A stretch of 32,063 nucleotides of DNA from Spirochaetaceae bacterium (GCA_025355995.1 JANXYQ010000104.1:1-32063), one strand, 5' to 3'. Positions 23,856-31,276 are shown, counted from the stretch's first letter. Translations and numbers: made by a program. Notes: generated from the sequence alone by a model not told the origin.

Positions 23856-26764
23856 CGACATTCAAGCTGAACGGCAAAACCGTGGCCTGGGAGCTAGACC
23901 CAGGCCTATCGCTGCGCGACGCGCTCAGGGCCAAAGGCGTGATATCCGTACGCAACGGCTGCGACGGCGAGGGCTCCTGCGGGCTCTGCGCCGTGCTGCT
24001 GGACGGCCGATCCGTGAACTCCTGCCAACTCCTCGCCGTCCAGGCCGCGGGCCGCGACGTACGCACGGTGGAGAGCCTCTCGAAGGGCCGCGAGCTCGGG
24101 ATCGTGCAACGCGCCCTCGTAGACGCGGCCTGCGTGCAATGCGGATACTGCACGCCTGCCGTCGCCCTCGCCATCGAGGAGCTCCTCCGCCGTGACAAGA
24201 ATCCCTCGCGCGAGGCCATAGCCGACGCGCTTTCGAGCACCATGTGCAGGTGCACCGGCTACGAGCAGTTCTTCGACGCGGTCCGCATAGCGTCCAAGCG
24301 CCTCGCTGATCCCTCGTACGCCGAGCCGGCCGGCCCCGAATTCCGGCCCGACCTGCGGCACATCGGCAAGGACCGCGATAAGGTTGACGCGGCCCGGCTC
24401 GCCCTCGGGGAGAGGGCCTTCGTCGAGGACCGCGTCGACGCGGACGCCTGCCACCTGAAGATGCTGCACAGCCCGCACGCCCACGCCTGGATCAAGGCTA
24501 TAGACGCGTCGGCGGCCGAGGCGATGCCCGGCGTCGTCGCCGTGCTCACCCACCTCAACTGCCCCGACCAGGTCTACACGACCGCCGGCCAGGGTTTCCC
24601 CGAGCCCTCGCCCTACGACCAGCGCATGTTCTCCAAGAAGGTGAGGCACGTGGGGGACAGGGTCGCCGCGGTCCTCGCCGAGACGCCCGCGGAGGCCCAG
24701 GCCGCCCTCGAGGCCATCGTGGTCGAGTACGAGACGCTCAAGCCCGTCCTCTCCATAGCCGAGGCCAAGGCCCCGGGCGCGCCCATCGTCCACTCGGGAG
24801 CCGTGAGCTACGTCGTCGGAGGCCCGCCCGAAGGGACGAGCGTAGAGGGCGACGGGCGAGACGACCCCGTCGTCTATCAGTTCCCCCTCCACTCCGACCC
24901 CCACCGGAACCTCGCCGCGAGCGCAGCCGACGGGATAGGCGACATCGAGGCCGGTTTCGCGGATGCCGACCTGGTCATCGAGCGGAAATACAAGGGCAAC
25001 CGCGTCCAGTGCACGCCCATGGAACCGCACGTGGTCTACGCCCGCATCGACTCGGGCCGCCTGGTCCTGCGCGCGTCCACCCAGGTTCCCTGGCACGTGA
25101 GGCGGATCGTGGCCCGCGCCATCGGCATACCCGAGAACAAGGTGCGGGTGATCAAGGAGCGCGTGGGCGGCGGCTTCGGGGCGAAGCAGGACATCGTCGT
25201 CGAGGACGTCGCCGGCTACCTCGCCTGGAAGACGGGCAGGCCGGTGTTCTTCCGCTACGACCGCGAGAAGGAATTCATAGCCTCGCGCACGCGCCACGTC
25301 ATGGAGATCGAGGTCAAGCTCGGGGCCAAGCGCGACGGGCGCCTCACCGCCATACAGATGCGCCTGGACGCGGACACCGGCCCCTACGGGCAGCACTGCC
25401 TCACCGTGCCGATGAACGCCATATCGAAGAGCCTTCCCCTCCTCCTCTGCGACAACGTGCGCTTCGAGGTCAAGTCCTATTATACCAATCTCTCGCCGGC
25501 CGGCGCCTACCAGGGCTACGGCGCGCCCAAGGGCTCCTTCGCCTTGCAGACCTGCCTGGCGGAGCTCGCCGCGGAGCTGGGCATCGAGCAGCTCGAGATG
25601 ATAGAGCGGAACAGGGTCCGCTCGGGCACGCGCATCGAGATACTTAGGAGCCTAGGAGAGGGCCGCGCGGGAACGGCGGTCACCCTGGGCGAGTGCGGCC
25701 TAGGCGACATGCTCGCGCGCGGCAAGGCTGCCTTCGCGTGGGACCTCGCGAAGGAGCAAGCTCCTTCGCATGCGGTTTCGGCTTCGCCGAAAGCTTCTGA
25801 AATTCCATATGCCCAAGGAGATTGGAAGATCGGGCGCGGCGCGGTGATCATCCAGCAGGGCTCGGGGCTCCCGGGCCTCGACGCCGCCAACGCCGAGCTG
25901 CGGCTCCTCGCCGACGGGACCCTCCTCATGCTGTCCGGCGGCGCCGACCTCGGCACCGGACTGGACACGGTCACCGCGAAGGCCGCGGCGGAGATCCTCG
26001 GCCTGGACATGGAGGACGTCGAGGTCGTCTCCGGCGACACGGACGTGACTCCCTTCGACAAGGGAGCCTACGCCTCCTCGGGCACCTACTTCTCGGGCAA
26101 CGCAGCCGTGCGCGCGGCGGAGGACTTGCGGGACAAGGTCCTGGCCGCCGCGGCCGCCGTCCTCGGCGAGGACGCCGGCCGCCTCAAGATCGCGCATCGC
26201 GGCAGGGTGGTCGGCGAGCGCGGAGAGGTGAGCCTCGCGAGGCTCGCCCATATGTCCATCCAGGGAGAGGGGCACCACGAGCTCGTGGGCTTCGGCAATT
26301 TCAAGACCGAGCACGCTGCCTTCCCCTACGGGGCGCACTTCGTCCAGGCCGCCGTGAACGAGCGCACCGGCGAGGTCAGGCTGAGCAAGTACTATGCCTA
26401 CCAGGACTGCGGCACACCGATCAACCCCGCCCTCGCCGTCGGCCAGATATACGGCGGCGTGATGAAGGCGGTCGGCCACTCGCTCTACGAAGAGATGATC
26501 TACGACGAGACCGGGCGCTGCGTCAACCCGCGCTTCCTCGATTACAAGATCCCCTCCATCCTCGAGGTGCCCGAGGACTTCCGCGTCGAGCTCATGCCGG
26601 TCGCGGACGAGGTGGGGCCCTTCGGCGGGAAGAGCGTCTCCGAGATCGCGCTGAACGGCGCAGCCCCGGCGATATCGATCGCGATACACGACGCCGTCGG
26701 GGCCTGGGTACGGGAATGGCCATTCACGCCCGAGCGAGTGCTCAGGGCGATGGGAAAACTATAG
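23849..26764 (+). CDS. xdhD: XdhD-like fused FeS/molybdenum hydroxylase
   Basis: This 971-residue fusion compares with about 956 for E. coli XdhD. The [2Fe-2S] domains come first: Cys38, 44, 47, 59 (NGCDGEGSCGLC...SC), Cys98/101 (QCGYCTP) and Cys133/135 (MCRCTGY). The molybdopterin domains follow from about residue 175, with MEPHVVYARI, VGGGFGAKQD near 440-448, YYTNLSPAGAYQGYGAP, GGADLGTGLDT, and the C-terminal GPFGGKSVSEIALNGA with a probable catalytic Glu. Where true xanthine dehydrogenase has Glu802, this protein has Gln447, and the FRGFG motif is YQGYG. It probably therefore acts on a different ring compound from XdhAB, for example another purine or an 8- or 2-position hydroxylation. XdhD of E. 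coli is only tentatively called a hypoxanthine oxidase. An unusual palindromic insertion occurs at residues about 634-656. The FAD subunit is encoded just upstream. Confidence 0.88.
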   Translation: MVTTFKLNGKTVAWELDPGLSLRDALRAKGVISVRNGCDGEGSCGLCAVLLDGRSVNSCQLLAVQAAGRDVRTVESLSKGRELGIVQRALVDAACVQCGYCTPAVALAIEELLRRDKNPSREAIADALSSTMCRCTGYEQFFDAVRIASKRLADPSYAEPAGPEFRPDLRHIGKDRDKVDAARLALGERAFVEDRVDADACHLKMLHSPHAHAWIKAIDASAAEAMPGVVAVLTHLNCPDQVYTTAGQGFPEPSPYDQRMFSKKVRHVGDRVAAVLAETPAEAQAALEAIVVEYETLKPVLSIAEAKAPGAPIVHSGAVSYVVGGPPEGTSVEGDGRDDPVVYQFPLHSDPHRNLAASAADGIGDIEAGFADADLVIERKYKGNRVQCTPMEPHVVYARIDSGRLVLRASTQVPWHVRRIVARAIGIPENKVRVIKERVGGGFGAKQDIVVEDVAGYLAWKTGRPVFFRYDREKEFIASRTRHVMEIEVKLGAKRDGRLTAIQMRLDADTGPYGQHCLTVPMNAISKSLPLLLCDNVRFEVKSYYTNLSPAGAYQGYGAPKGSFALQTCLAELAAELGIEQLEMIERNRVRSGTRIEILRSLGEGRAGTAVTLGECGLGDMLARGKAAFAWDLAKEQAPSHAVSASPKASEIPYAQGDWKIGRGAVIIQQGSGLPGLDAANAELRLLADGTLLMLSGGADLGTGLDTVTAKAAAEILGLDMEDVEVVSGDTDVTPFDKGAYASSGTYFSGNAAVRAAEDLRDKVLAAAAAVLGEDAGRLKIAHRGRVVGERGEVSLARLAHMSIQGEGHHELVGFGNFKTEHAAFPYGAHFVQAAVNERTGEVRLSKYYAYQDCGTPINPALAVGQIYGGVMKAVGHSLYEEMIYDETGRCVNPRFLDYKIPSILEVPEDFRVELMPVADEVGPFGGKSVSEIALNGAAPAISIAIHDAVGAWVREWPFTPERVLRAMGKL
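25748..25792. repeat. Tandem palindromes within the xdhD-like gene
   Basis: Two perfect inverted repeats lie back to back: 10-base arms (25748-25757 and 25760-25769) around AA, and 7-base arms TTTCGGC/GCCGAAA (25776-25782 and 25786-25792) around TTC. They are linked by CGCATGCG. The local composition is less G+C-rich than the flanks and encodes a Ser/Ala/Pro/Lys linker. It resembles an in-frame palindromic insert; no second copy was noticed in the window. Confidence 0.65.
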
Positions 26765-26783
26765 GGGATTCGGGAGGAACGAG

Positions 26784-27980
26784 ATGGGCGCGAACGAGAT
26801 AAAGAACATCATCGACCGGCTGAAGACGAAAAAAATCGACATGGACGGCAAGGACTTCCTCCTCACCTGGGAGAAGTCGCGGGACGAGATTGAGGCGACC
26901 TTCCTGGTCGCGGACGCCCTGCGCGCGATGCGCGACGCCGGCATCTCCCCGCGCGTGTGGGACTCGGGTATCGCGGTCTCCAACTTCCGCGACAACTCGA
27001 CGAGGACCCGCTTCTCCTACGCCTCGGCCTGCGACCTCCTGGGCCTCTACGTCCAGGACCTCGACGAGGGCAAGAGCCAGATCGCCCACGGCGAGACCGT
27101 GCGGGAAACGGCCAACATGATCAGCTTCCTCACCGAGGCGATTGGCATCCGCGACGACATGTACCTGGGCGAGGGCGACAAGTACCAGAGGGAGGTGGGG
27201 AAAGCCCTTGACGAGGGCGTGGCCTCCGGCGTCCTGCCCTCGCGCCCCACGGTGGTGAACCTCCAGTCAGACATCGACCACCCCACCCAGGCGATGGCCG
27301 ACTTCCTGCACCTCTCCCATTACTACGGCGGCCTCGACAAGCTCAAGGGCAAGAAGATCGCGATGAGCTGGGCCTACTCTCCCTCCTACGGCAAGCCCCT
27401 CTCGGTGCCCCAGGGCATCATCGGGCTGGCGAGCCGACTCGGCATGGAGATAGTCCTCGCCCACCCCGAGGGCTACGACCTCATCCCCGAAATCGTCGAG
27501 CTGGCCGAGCGCCAGGCCAAGGCCTCGGGCGGCGCTTTCAAGCGCGTGCACTCGATGGACGCCGCCTTCCAGGGCGCCGACATCGTGTACCCGAAAAGCT
27601 GGGCTCCCTACGACGTGATGCAGAAGCGCGTCCCCCTCCTCCACGAGGGCAACCAGGCCGGTCTCAAGGAGCTCGAGAAGCAGTGCCTCGCGAACAACGC
27701 CAAGTTCAAGGACTGGGAGTGCACCGAGGCGAGGATGAAGCTGACGAAGGAAGGCAAGGCATTGTACATGCACTGCCTCCCCGCCGACATCACCGATGTC
27801 TCCTGCGAGGCGGGCGAGGTCGCCGCCTCGGTTTTCGACCGCTATCGCGACGACACCTACCGCGAGGCGAGCTACAAGCCCTACGTCATCGCGGCGATGA
27901 TCCTCCTGGGCAAGTCGAAGGACCCGGCGGCGACCCTCGCCGGCCTGCTCAAGAGAAGCTCGGCCCGCAGCGCGATCTGA
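26784..27980 (+). CDS. ygeW: Knotted carbamoyltransferase YgeW
   Basis: This 398-residue aspartate/ornithine-carbamoyltransferase-fold protein compares with about 396 for E. coli YgeW. The carbamoyl-phosphate motif is NSTRTRFSYAS (Ser72 to Arg76), followed by HPTQAMADFLHL near residue 167 and HCLPADI near residue 330, the two other conserved carbamoyltransferase sites. The N-terminal ERATFL-like helix IEATFLVADAL is typical of the knotted branch. GGGAGG lies upstream of the ATG, 19 bases after xdhD. Family members of this branch do not act as normal OTCase or ATCase. In purine-degrading clusters, the proposed role is phosphorolysis of a ureido compound, yielding carbamoyl phosphate for ATP formation. 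A carbamate kinase is not in the window. It is the last intact gene of the operon before the decayed stretch. Confidence 0.93.
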   Translation: MGANEIKNIIDRLKTKKIDMDGKDFLLTWEKSRDEIEATFLVADALRAMRDAGISPRVWDSGIAVSNFRDNSTRTRFSYASACDLLGLYVQDLDEGKSQIAHGETVRETANMISFLTEAIGIRDDMYLGEGDKYQREVGKALDEGVASGVLPSRPTVVNLQSDIDHPTQAMADFLHLSHYYGGLDKLKGKKIAMSWAYSPSYGKPLSVPQGIIGLASRLGMEIVLAHPEGYDLIPEIVELAERQAKASGGAFKRVHSMDAAFQGADIVYPKSWAPYDVMQKRVPLLHEGNQAGLKELEKQCLANNAKFKDWECTEARMKLTKEGKALYMHCLPADITDVSCEAGEVAASVFDRYRDDTYREASYKPYVIAAMILLGKSKDPAATLAGLLKRSSARSAI

Positions 27981-28007
27981 TCCCCGGCTGCAACGCAAAC
28001 TCGAAGC

Positions 28008-28408
28008 ATGGACGAAGCGGAGGCGCGCGACGAGCTCGAGACCAGGTCCGCGGGCTTTCCTTCCGGAGCGACCAGAGCCTGGGCCACCTAACCGAGCTCC
28101 TCGGAATACCGGCGACGGATTCCTGGAGACGGCCATCGCCGCGGGCCGCTGCCTCCTGTCGAGGGACCGCTCGCTCCTGTTCAGGAGGGAAGCCCCGCGC
28201 TCGCACCACGGCATGCTCCACCTGCGGCAGGCCCCTCGAGCCGGTGCCCGCCTCAGAGGCCGAAGCTCTCGTGCCGCCCTTGGTCGCGCTGTGCTACCGG
28301 AATTTCACTCTTTGCCGCTCATGCCGCAAGACCTACTGGAGGGGGGATCACGCCCGCGACAGTGACGCTCTCCTCGAGCGCCTCGAGGGCGGCATGCCGC
28401 GGCGCTAG
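28008..28408 (+). pseudogene. Decayed Mut7-C nuclease-domain gene
   Basis: Recognisable pieces of a Mut7-C (PIN-like RNase with zinc ribbon) protein lie in different frames. One frame gives FRSDQSLGHLTELLGI (usual N-terminal DxxLGRLAxxLRLLG pattern). The next frame gives FLETAIAAGRCLLSRDRSLL (from 28120), the classic acidic/RDR core. The first frame returns with CSTCGRPLEPVP, then LCRSCRKTYWRGDH and the stop at 28408, the zinc ribbon and YWxGxH ending. The usual spacer of about 30-45 residues between the RDR core and the first CxxC is missing, so an internal deletion and two frameshifts have broken the gene. The start is unclear; ATG 28008 is one possibility but its own frame closes early. 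The function is presumably lost. Confidence 0.68.
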
Positions 28409-28423
28409 TGCCCGGCGAAGGCC

Positions 28424-28769
28424 TCAACTCTTCTTTCCCCGGAGCCTGACGAAGGCAACTCCCTCCAAGCCGTCCCTGACCAGGGCCGGGCCGCGAGGGG
28501 GGCGGCGGCATAGCCGCAGCCGGCGCCCACCTAGAGCAGGCGCAGGCCGGGAGCGAGCTCGAGGGTGTCGAGCAGGCCCGCCCGGGACCGATGGGGACCG
28601 GCGTGTCGCGATAGGCTTCGCCCCGCGCATCGGCCGGCAGAAAGGAGGCCCCGTCGATGGCGCGCATGGCCTCCAGCACGCGGACATCCGGCGAACCACT
28701 CCCGAGATAGGAGCCGGCCCTGCGCCTCACGAGCACGACGAGCTCGTCGTCGGTCTCGGGATACCACAT
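28424..28769 (-). pseudogene. pcm: Decayed protein-L-isoaspartate O-methyltransferase gene
   Basis: On the minus strand, ATG at 28769 opens a frame reading DVRVLEAMRAIDGASFLP, then AYRDTPVPIGPGRACSTPS, which is the substrate/cofactor segment of Pcm (repair of isoaspartyl residues in proteins). The frame then shifts to LDTLELAPGLRLL, a TAG replaces the Glu expected in the SAM-binding motif, and VGAGCGYAAA continues. About 100 residues are missing. A third frame holds the family's C-terminal end ALVRDGLEGVAFVRLRG, finishing at TGA 28426-28424. A deletion, a nonsense codon and frameshifts make a functional product impossible. It lies tail to tail with the broken Mut7-C gene, so both are part of one decayed block. 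Confidence 0.72.
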
Positions 28770-28917
28770 CGATGGCAAGATGGTAGCACCTCCCCCGGCG
28801 CCATGGTGCAGGAAGCGCGCGGAACGGGAGGGAGACGGCCGGGATTGCCATTCCGCAACTTTTTTTCTCCGTGGACACACCCGAAACCCGCCCCGTCCGT
28901 CGATATACCTGAATAAC

Positions 28918-29340
28918 ATGGAAGACGACGAGCGAAATACGACCGGCGAATCTCGTCGACGGCTCGAGGAAGCCTACGTCAGCGAGGGGCCGCGCCTCAT
29001 TGCCAGGCTCCGCGCCAAGGGGCGTAGCTTCGAAGAGGCCGAGGACTTCGTGCACGATATCTATTCCGAAGTCATGGGACGGATGTCCCTGATCGCGCGG
29101 ATCGTCAACCTGCCCGCCTGGATCAACTCGCTCTTCACCAGGCGCCTCATCGACGCCTGGCGCCACGAGCGGGTGCGCCGGGCCGCGGGCGAGGCCGAAC
29201 TGGCCGAGGGAATCCTCGAGGAGGTCATCTCCGGCATCGGCCTCGACCCCCAGGACGAGCTCGTTCGATCGAACCTCGTCGACGCGCTGAACTCGGCCCT
29301 TCGCGCCCTGCCCGATGCCCAGCGCGAGGGCGACCCGGAG
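28918..29340 (+). pseudogene. Truncated sigma-70-family factor lacking region 4
   Basis: From ATG 28918 the protein has an ECF-like sigma region 2 (EEAEDFVHDIYSEVMGRM, LPAWINSLFTRRLIDAWRHERVRR) and the linker up to SALRALPDAQRE, the usual entry of region 4. The -35-binding helix-turn-helix that should follow is missing; the sequence runs instead into GDPEEEAN and the start of the small membrane protein gene at 29351. No stop occurs in this frame, so the frame passes through the next gene and joins the DUF6326 gene in phase, ending at 30072. A deletion that removed region 4 is the simplest explanation. The end given here is the apparent junction, not a stop codon. A region-2-only sigma would not be expected to work normally. 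Confidence 0.65.
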
Positions 29341-29350
29341 GAGGAAGCAA

Positions 29351-29710
29351 ATGTCCGAGAACAGTCGCGATTTCGAGGCCTGGTGGAGCGACCAGAGCCT
29401 GCCCGTCAAGATCCTGGTGGTGATCGGCTTTGCCATACTGGGATTCGGGATTCTCGCCCTCTTCGGCTGGGCGGTGATGCTCCTGTGGAACTGGATCGTA
29501 CCGGAGACCTTCGGGCTCAAGCCCCTGACCTACTGGAAAGCCTGGGGCCTCTTCCTGCTGTGCTCCATCCTCTTCAAAGGCATGAGCACCAGCTCGAACG
29601 GCTCAGGCAAGCGGGCCGACCGCAAGCGCAAGGAGCAGTTGCGGAGCTACATGAAAGGCGCGAGCGATCAGGGCGAAGGCTCCGGCAATGCCCCCGAGGC
29701 CCGGCCATGA
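29351..29710 (+). CDS. Small two-helix membrane protein linked to sigma factor
   Basis: This 119-residue protein has a short acidic start (MSENSRDFEAWWSDQSL), a membrane segment at about residues 19-45 (ILVVIGFAILGFGILALFGW), a second hydrophobic segment at about 60-80 (YWKAWGLFLLCSILF), and a basic tail. I recall similar proteins downstream of ECF sigma genes in other bacteria, where they may act as membrane anchors or anti-sigma factors; this is context only. A strong GGAGGAGG lies 7-8 bases before the ATG. Its TGA overlaps the next ATG (ATGA). The frame of the truncated sigma gene runs through it in another phase. It appears intact. Confidence 0.75.
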   Translation: MSENSRDFEAWWSDQSLPVKILVVIGFAILGFGILALFGWAVMLLWNWIVPETFGLKPLTYWKAWGLFLLCSILFKGMSTSSNGSGKRADRKRKEQLRSYMKGASDQGEGSGNAPEARP

Positions 29711-30072
29711 AAGACACAAAGGCTACCCTTTCCTCCTTATGGATCTTCGCGATGTTCAACTACCTGTACGCCGATGTCATGGGGCTGATGGATCCCGCCC
29801 TGCAGCGGGCCATCGCCGCGGGCCAGGCATTGGCGGCGACCATCAACGAGGGATTCCTCTTCGGAGCGGCGGTCCTCATGGAGACCGCCATCGCGGTGGG
29901 CATCCTCCAGACCCTGGCCGTGGCAGGATCGCTCTTCGTCGGCAAGCCCGTTTCGTTTTACATCTTCTTCTCGGTCCTGGAGATCGCCTGCACCTGCTAC
30001 ATCGTCTGGCGGGCCTGGACCTGGAAAAGCGATACCGCGGCCGCAGGCCCGGCCCAAGGCGCTGCCGCATGA
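29707..30072 (+). CDS. DUF6326-family membrane protein, apparently shortened
   Basis: This 121-residue protein begins MKDTKATLSSLWIFAMFNYL and contains NEGFLFGAAVLMETAIAVGIL and YIFFSVLEIACTCYIVWRAW, the pattern of DUF6326 membrane proteins, probably with four membrane helices in full-length members. The usual basic loop with an NRWANI-like motif, expected between the AVGIL and AVAGSLFV helices, is absent, so around 16-20 residues seem to have been lost in frame. The ATG overlaps the preceding TGA (ATGA) and its own TGA overlaps the DUF4386 gene. The function is unknown. I am moderately confident of the family and less so of the deletion, which rests on memory of the family pattern. Confidence 0.72.
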   Translation: MKDTKATLSSLWIFAMFNYLYADVMGLMDPALQRAIAAGQALAATINEGFLFGAAVLMETAIAVGILQTLAVAGSLFVGKPVSFYIFFSVLEIACTCYIVWRAWTWKSDTAAAGPAQGAAA

Positions 30073-30785
30073 GCGCCGCCGCGATCGCCCCGGGAGGGGA
30101 AACCATCCCGAGGAGCTTGGCGAAGAAGGCGGGTGTCTGGTACGCCGCGGTAGCCGTCACGTCGATGTTCGGCATGATCTTCGTAGACCATCGACTCTAC
30201 GTCGAGGGAAACGCAGCCGCCACAGCCGCGGCGATCCTGGCGAACGAACGGCTCTATCGCATCGGCATGGCTCTCGTTCTCGCGGGACGGGCGGCCCAGG
30301 TACCCCTTGTCCTGAATCTCTATCGCCTATTCAAATCGACGAGCAAGGAATTGGCTAGAACGATGCTCGCCCTCGAGCTCGTGATGGTCCCCATCGCCTT
30401 CCTCGACATGCTCTGCAAGTTCGCTCCCCTGGTTCTCCTGAAGGGCAGCCCGCTCGCGGCAGTCTTCACTCCCGCCCAACTGCAGGCGCTCTCGCTTCTG
30501 TCCCTCGACCTGTACCAAGACGGCATCGTCATCGCCGGCGTCTTCTGGGGCCTCTGGCTTCTCCCCTTGGGACTCCTTGTCTGGAAGTCAGGACTCTTCC
30601 CCAGGATCTTCGGAGTCCTGCTGCTGATTGGCTTCGCGAGCTACATGGTCGACAGCCTCTGCGCCTTCGTCCTCCCGGAGGCCAGGCAGGCCCTCTCGCC
30701 CTTCGTCGTCGCAGGAATGAGCGTCGCGGAATTGCCCTTCGTCCTCTGGCTCCTCATCATGGGCGCCCGGGAAATGGCGAAATGA
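30069..30785 (+). CDS. DUF4386-family integral membrane protein
   Basis: This 238-residue protein has about six hydrophobic segments: AGVWYAAVAVTSMFGMIFV, MALVLAGRAAQVPLVLNL, MLALELVMVPIAFLDML, GIVIAGVFWGLWLLPLGLLV, IFGVLLLIGFASYMV and MSVAELPFVLWLLIMG. The segment order, the GNAAATAAAILANERLYRIG loop and the SGLFPRIFGVLLL motif fit DUF4386. No function has been assigned to the family as far as I know. It overlaps its neighbours at both ends by ATGA, so it belongs to the same transcript as the DUF6326 and flavodoxin genes. Confidence 0.82.
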   Translation: MSAAAIAPGGETIPRSLAKKAGVWYAAVAVTSMFGMIFVDHRLYVEGNAAATAAAILANERLYRIGMALVLAGRAAQVPLVLNLYRLFKSTSKELARTMLALELVMVPIAFLDMLCKFAPLVLLKGSPLAAVFTPAQLQALSLLSLDLYQDGIVIAGVFWGLWLLPLGLLVWKSGLFPRIFGVLLLIGFASYMVDSLCAFVLPEARQALSPFVVAGMSVAELPFVLWLLIMGAREMAK

Positions 30786-31276
30786 GCGAGGAGGCCCGTG
30801 CGCTCGTCATCGTCGCCTCCTATCACCACCTGAACACCGAGAGGCTCGCGTGCGCTATCGCGGGCATCCTCGGGGCCGAAGTCAGGGGACCCGGCGAGGT
30901 CGCACCTGACGAACTGGGGGGCTTCGGCATCGTGGGTTTCGGCTCGGGCATCTACGACGCGAAGCACCATGAGAGCCTGCTGCGCCTGGCCGCGACCCTG
31001 CCTCCCGCCCAGGGAAGGAAGGCCTTCATCTTCTCGACGAACGGAATGCCGATCGCCGTGGCCGGCAAAGCCTTGGTGGCGGGCAACTCGGCGAACAGCC
31101 ACGGCGAGCTTCGCGGGAGGCTCGTCACCGCGGGCTACGAGATCGTCGGAGAGTTCGGCTGCGCGGGCTTCAACACGAACAGCTTCCTGAAGCTCTTCGG
31201 AGGCATCAACAAGGGAAGGCCAAATGACGAGGACCTCGAGGACGCGAAGGAATTCGCGCGGCGCCTACTCAATTGA
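30782..31276 (+). CDS. Flavodoxin-family protein
   Basis: This 164-residue cytoplasmic protein has a flavodoxin-like Rossmann fold. The first strand and FMN phosphate loop are VIVASYHHLNTERLA, slightly different from the usual SxTGNT pattern. FGIVGFGSGIYDAKHH is the central strand plus the second FMN loop, and RKAFIFSTNG starts the next strand. NANSHGEL-like and GCAGFNTNSF segments near the end match the flavodoxin family seen next to MarR/TetR or DUF4386 genes. It presumably carries electrons with FMN. The ATG overlaps the upstream TGA, and its own TGA overlaps a TTG start of an EFR1-type flavodoxin/ferredoxin gene, so an electron-transfer pair is likely. The partner enzyme is unknown. Confidence 0.83.
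   Translation: MSEEARALVIVASYHHLNTERLACAIAGILGAEVRGPGEVAPDELGGFGIVGFGSGIYDAKHHESLLRLAATLPPAQGRKAFIFSTNGMPIAVAGKALVAGNSANSHGELRGRLVTAGYEIVGEFGCAGFNTNSFLKLFGGINKGRPNDEDLEDAKEFARRLLN

Noticed and set aside
28860-28866. Run of seven T as an intrinsic terminator
   Set aside because: No convincing GC-rich stem lies directly before it on either strand. The stretch 28770-28917 shows nothing else I can support.
28780-30072. A single 430-residue gene
   Set aside because: The section before 28918 has no protein-like pattern, the middle is the out-of-phase image of the membrane protein gene, and the end is the separate DUF6326 gene with its own coupled start.
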